A stretch of 13,278 bases of DNA from Dunaliella salina (Eukaryota; Chlorophyta; Chlorophyceae; Chlamydomonadales; Dunaliellaceae), in NCBI GenBank assembly GCA_002284615.2, contig MU070263.1, positions 96,698 through 109,975 on the forward strand, read 5' to 3'. The notes under the pieces were generated by a model, which worked only from the letters and a program-made list of their open reading frames with translations, did not search any database and had not been told where the DNA came from. Below, one piece after another: positions 11,001-13,278 of the stretch; position 1 is the stretch's first letter; each line of letters opens with the position of its first letter. A program made the position numbers and the translations under genes.

Positions 11001-13106
11001 GGAGGGATACTAGAAGCACCTGGCTCTAGAGCCTGGCTGCGGGAAGTATTCTTGTTTTCAATAGCGCGGCGGATGGTGACTAGTTTGTGGGCATATTGAA
11101 CAGAATGGGCATGAAGTTGTTGAGCAAGCTTCGTGGCACGCTGGTGATCCAATCCTAGATGTTTGAATTGCTTCAGGGTACGCTCAGTGTAAATAGTTCC
11201 ACCTGCACCCAGGAGAATAGGGTGAATTGTAACAGCTTTAGCGTTAATAAGTTTACAAAGGTCTGCATGCTGCTGCTTTGCTGCGTTCAACTGATGCTCT
11301 GGCCTTGTGTCTTCACAGAACTTGATTTCTATTAGGTGCACATGGCGTTCATTTGCACGAATTCATGGGGTTGCCTCATGCGACTAGTTCTGGTGGTCCT
11401 CCGTGAGGAGCTGCGCAAAGCGTGATGGGAATGGGTAGGAGAAACACCGTTAGAAGTATGTTTGGCATTAAAAGGGGTGATCAAAACAGCATCTGGTTGA
11501 CTGGAGTTGAGTCTTTTCCTCTCTGGAAGGTTACGAGGGAAGAAGTAAGCAGGTAAAGTTCTGTTTGAGGCATGTGTAGGGAGTTGGAGGTTGTGTTGAG
11601 CAAGCTTAAAATCGCTCCCTTTATGTCTGTGTAGACCAGGCCTGCCCCTACAGGGCATTTGCTGAGGGCTTTTGTAATCATTCCGCCTGCAATGTTATGG
11701 CGTTCAGTTCTCATGTTAAAGATGATATGATTTGGCAGCCTGAGAGCATGAGTAGTGCGCTGTCCAAATGATGGCAGCCTTGGAGGGGGCAAGAGTAGTA
11801 TCATGTTACATTATACTATTTTACATTACATTACATTACATTACATTACGTTACATTACATTACATTACGTTACATTATAATGTTTTACATTACATTTCA
11901 TTACATGACATTACGCTACGTTACATTACATAAGGGAATGTAAACGCGCAGTCTGACACACATTCTGATCTTATCCTGTTGGATCTTTCCTTAATGCACG
12001 CTGGCTGTGTCCAGCGTAGACTTTGATTTTTACTTCGATCTTAGCCTGCCCTACGAAGGAGTCAGGTTTAGATGCCTAACTTTTGATCATGTGATTGTGA
12101 TTCAATCTCATCTGTTTACCTTGAGCTGCAAGCATCGCAAGACAATGAATGCTCCCTTTTGACTATGTCCCTTTTTTGTTTTGCAATTGCAGAGTGGGTG
12201 GGATGCAAGACAGACAGCGGGCACAGTCATGGCCCTTTCCAGGTGTGGCAACTTTTGTGAAAGGTTGCATTGCTTACTTTGCCTGTATAGTTTCTTCTTT
12301 TTCCTTTTGATTGCGGGGCTTCATATTTGTGCACAACAGCAAAACATTTTTCCAACCGCATGGTCCAAAGACAAATATCAATGTGGCATCACGAGCTTTG
12401 TGAAATTTTGGGCACAAAATTATTCATCATGCACTTGCTGTATTCCTGCCTCTTGCAGTGCTTTGACTGGGTCATTTTCTCTTCTGAGCGTGCGCTACAT
12501 CAAGGAGAAGGAGCCAGTCTTGGTCATTGTAAGTGCAGCTCTGGTTTTGTACTTGATTTTATGGCAGGTATTTTTTCTCATTGCAAAGGCAACCGACTGC
12601 TGCACTCAAACTGCACTGCCAAGCACTCATCTTCCACTCTTACTGCATATCTGGCCATGAGTTCCGTCTCTGTCCCACCTTATAATTCTCTCGTGCGTTA
12701 ATGTGCTTTTCAACTGTGCATCCTCTTTCCCTCTATCCACTTCACAGCTAGCCTGGTTTGACTCCCCTCTCATCCTTTTTTCTTCCATTTTCTTTTGCAG
12801 ACAATCTGGTACCACCTGTTTTGCTTTTCCCTCTCTGCTGTGCTGTTGGCCATTGGCGTGCCTTCCAAACCCACCATGCCGCAAGGCATAAGCTGGATAC
12901 TGCTCATTGTAGTAGGGGTCCTACTGTTCTCGTGAGTGATTTGCTGTCGTGAGCAAAGACATCATTGCAATGCCTGATGATATGATAATATGTACCTCTG
13001 AAACAGCAAGCACCAATCCGTTAGCACCCAGGCATGATCATGTTGCTTCTTCTCTTCTAGGTATTCCTTTGGGTATGACTATGCTCCCAAAATGAATGAT
13101 TATTAA
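7814..13106 (+). CDS. EamA/DMT-superfamily membrane transporter, 11 exons
   Basis: The exons are 7814-8085, 8384-8492, 8678-8801, 8954-9015, 9154-9186, 9370-9439, 10670-10746, 12193-12242, 12459-12528, 12801-12931 and 13061-13106. All introns are GT..AG, all phases agree, and the total is 1044 nt (347 residues plus TAA). Residues 1-91 form a soluble Gln/Glu/Pro/Ala-rich N-terminus. Hydrophobic segments follow at about 103-122, 131-154, 171-189, 195-213, 220-236, 258-279, 285-309 and 318-335. The drug/metabolite-transporter signature is clear: an A-L-x-Y-L end to the third helix, then LHYLNPAITSVIAWLLLGER at the fourth, then G-V-x-L-x-G-V-F in the fifth. Closest in style to SLC35G/plant EamA carriers; the substrate cannot be told. 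The usual proteins have ten helices and this one ends after eight. The alternative start at 7817 would drop one Met. Confidence 0.85.
8384..8492 (+). CDS. Transporter exon 2: first membrane helix
   Basis: Follows the acceptor GCTTTTCCAG and ends QQQE before GTAAGA. The first base completes Lys91. It encodes VLKKYAWYTS, then the helix SCVFIAALFFALSALCVKLL and a polar LKQQQE turn, the usual position just before the (V/M)PxFEI motif of the family. Confidence 0.88.
8678..8801 (+). CDS. Transporter exon 3: MPAFEIV motif and second helix
   Basis: Begins after GATTTGCAG with MPAFEIVCFSGALSLVLWWA. In this family the second helix starts with (V/I)PxFE(V/I)xxxR; here Ser replaces the frequent Arg. Ends one base into a Leu codon at GTAGGT. 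The alternative donor 4 nt later would break the frame of exon 4. Confidence 0.9.
8954..9015 (+). CDS. Transporter exon 4: third helix (GRGFFGF)
   Basis: Two bases complete Leu169, then GRGFFGFAATGLFYLALEYL, the conserved RGxxGF....Y.AL.YL segment of EamA domains. The donor is GTGCGC at 9016, a weak but acceptable site that leaves phase 0. Confidence 0.9.
9154..9186 (+). CDS. Transporter exon 5: 33-nt micro-exon
   Basis: Eleven codons, DLGSAVALHYL, between the acceptor AATGCAG and the donor GTAAGT, phase 0 on both sides. It supplies the L-x-x-A-x-x-L-x-x-x-x-P start of the fourth helix, so it is well supported despite its size. Skipping it would delete 11 residues in frame. Confidence 0.9.
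9370..9439 (+). CDS. Transporter exon 6: fourth helix and LLLGER motif
   Basis: NPAITSVIAWLLLGERLGWQ, then GVA and one base of Gly. P-x-x-T-x-x-x-A-x-x-x-L-x-E is the EamA hallmark that ends the first EamA repeat. The donor GTGAGG opens a 1230-nt intron holding the (TTTTC)n tract and the foldback element. Confidence 0.92.
9519..10064 (+). repeat. 546-bp (TTTTC)n pyrimidine tract in transporter intron 6
   Basis: Near-continuous CTTTT pentamers with scattered single-base variants and short T runs. From 9550 to 10038 every determined base is C or T, with one undetermined base (N) at 9842. Both strands read as long low-complexity open frames (Phe/Ser-Leu or Lys/Arg-Glu), which are artefacts. The core around 9740-9930 is almost pure, the flanks are more mutated, and the true length may be misassembled. 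Confidence 0.97.
10133..10412. mobile_element. Foldback MITE with TA target-site duplication
   Basis: Terminal inverted repeats of 28 nt (10133-10160 and 10385-10412, starting TGGTGACTTGCACTTGAAAT) differ at one position. They are flanked by TA at 10131-10132 and 10413-10414. Looser inverted similarity continues inward (purine-rich left, pyrimidine-rich right; AATAAATAAGT against ACTTATTTAT), so most of the 280 bp can fold on itself. It has no coding capacity. TA duplications and short inverted ends suggest mobilisation by a Tc1/mariner-type transposase; this is inference from structure. It is inserted 67 nt past the (TTTTC)n tract. Confidence 0.85.
10415..10669. other. 3' part of transporter intron 6
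   Basis: Unremarkable intron DNA between the foldback element and exon 7. A decoy acceptor (TCTCAATTGCAG, ending 10454) opens a frame with no family similarity. The used acceptor is CGTATGCACAG. Confidence 0.6.
10670..10746 (+). CDS. Transporter exon 7: fifth helix
   Basis: Two bases complete Gly224, then VVLCLAGVFLNSQPHFLFPK and EHAEK before GTGATA. It fits the EamA pattern in which helix five ends G-V-x-L-x-x-Q/R-P followed by a short P-x-F-L-F-loop. Another frame across the same bases stays open longer but carries no such pattern. Confidence 0.85.
10988..11804 (-). mobile_element. Frame-broken antisense retroelement-like remnant in intron 7
   Basis: On the minus strand three overlapping frames read as consecutive parts of one protein: ..RLPNHIIFNMRTERHNIAGG.. 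(about 11730-11640), ..LAQHNLQLPTHASNRTLPAY.. to ..SSQPDAVLITPF.. (about 11600-11470), and HLIEIKFCEDTRPEHQLNAA.. to the end ..EPGASSIPPDPH and TAG at 10988-10990. Two frame breaks, near 11620 and near 11340, separate them. PDAVLIT..(n)..LIEIK has the layout of a PD-(D/E)xK nuclease core. From memory, proteins of this type recur as mobile, retrotransposon-linked sequences in algal genomes; I cannot search to confirm. It is cut off on its 5' side by the TTACA repeat. Confidence 0.55.
11804..11932. repeat. (TTACA)n microsatellite
   Basis: About 25 TTACA/CATTA pentamers with point variants (TTACG, TTTCA, TGACA) lie in transporter intron 7, directly abutting the retroelement remnant. A spurious Tyr/His/Leu-Thr open frame crosses it. 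Confidence 0.95.
11933..12192. other. 3' end of transporter intron 7
   Basis: Ordinary intron sequence ending TTTTGCAATTGCAG. No exon candidate I can support. Confidence 0.6.
12193..12242 (+). CDS. Transporter exon 8: start of second EamA repeat
   Basis: SGWDARQTAGTVMALS plus two bases of Ser266, donor GTGTGG. The T-x-G-T-x-M-A-L-S-S-A-L-x-G-S-F run formed with exon 9 is the sixth-helix pattern of the family, which fixes the frame. The preceding intron is 1446 nt. Confidence 0.83.
12459..12528 (+). CDS. Transporter exon 9: sixth helix and VRYI motif
   Basis: ALTGSFSLLSVRYIKEKEPV, then LVI, between CTCTTGCAG and GTAAGT. A-x-x-x-x-x-x-x-V-R-x-(I/L) closing helix six, followed by a charged turn and the next helix, is typical of EamA proteins. 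It ends in phase 0. Confidence 0.92.
12801..12931 (+). CDS. Transporter exon 10: seventh and eighth helices
   Basis: After TTTTGCAG it reads TIWYHLFCFSLSAVLLAIGV, a polar PSKPTMPQG loop, then ISWILLIVVGVLLF, with two bases of Ser333 before GTGAGT. The order hydrophobic - PxxP-like loop - W-x-L-L-x-V-V-G matches the EamA second repeat. Confidence 0.92.
13061..13106 (+). CDS. Transporter exon 11: short terminal exon
   Basis: After CTTCTTCTCTTCTAG one base completes Ser333, then YSFGYDYAPKMNDY and TAA at 13104-13106. The splice site is excellent and phase-correct. The sequence has no helix nine or ten, so the protein ends early for the family. An alternative downstream terminal exon beyond the window cannot be excluded. 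Confidence 0.65.
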
Positions 13107-13218
13107 AGCCCAGTACTTTGGAAAAAAGTGCTAAAGATAAATGGGGCTCTATCTCAACTCCATCTCATTTTCTGCTGCCTTGCATTAGAAAGAGTTGTGC
13201 CAGCAGTTGGGGTTATCT
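13107..13218 (+). other. Presumed 3'UTR/flank of the transporter gene
   Basis: No TGTAA or AATAAA polyadenylation signal is evident; AGATAAATGG at about 13136 is the nearest A-rich candidate. Nothing else recognised. Confidence 0.3.
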
Positions 13219-13278
13219 CTCGCGCGCGCACGCACGCGCACACACACACACACCACACACACACACACAACACACACA
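13219..13278. repeat. (CG)n/(CA)n dinucleotide tract at window end
   Basis: CGCGCG and CGCACG words pass into a CA repeat that runs to the last base. It mirrors the TG/CG tract at the window start and probably explains why the assembled sequence ends here. Confidence 0.95.

Overview
This is intron-rich nuclear DNA from a eukaryote. Coding sequence is broken into short exons (33 to 272 nt) with GT..AG borders, and the introns are full of microsatellites, minisatellites and transposon debris. The first gene is a tubulin tyrosine ligase-like (TTLL) enzyme, which points to an organism with cilia or flagella. Together with scattered TTTAGGG-like motifs, a green alga or a relative is my best guess. 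That is inference; no sequence here fixes the species. Both window ends are dinucleotide repeats.

Layout, all genes on the + strand. (1) 166 to about 4318: the 3' end of the TTLL gene. One exon (166-292) is unmistakable. A second (1717-1820) is likely, a 40-nt exon (3317-3356) is possible, and a C-terminal exon (4118-4318) is probable. The intron between the first two exons holds two degraded extra copies of the first exon's 3' end with its splice donor, and about 16 copies of a 48-bp unit derived from the start of the second exon. A degenerate ~55-bp repeat array that flips orientation follows at 2170-2770, making a 161-nt inverted repeat of about 94% identity. (2) 4319 to 7813: mostly unassigned. 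It contains a short coding-like patch (5207-5757), paired hairpins, a perfect 22-bp palindrome and a 19-bp direct repeat. (3) 7814-13106: a complete 11-exon gene for an EamA/DMT-superfamily membrane transporter. The exons were assembled by hand and join with consistent phases into 347 codons plus a stop. Its introns carry a 546-bp (TTTTC)n pyrimidine tract, a 280-bp foldback MITE with TA target duplications, an antisense frame-broken retroelement fragment, and a (TTACA)n microsatellite.

The two genes show no functional link: one modifies tubulin tails, the other would move a small solute across a membrane. The most interesting region is the TTLL intron, where duplications crossing or touching both splice borders appear to have enlarged the intron and created a ladder of competing, partly in-frame splice acceptors. 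A second point is the transporter's C-terminus, which stops about two membrane helices short of the usual ten.
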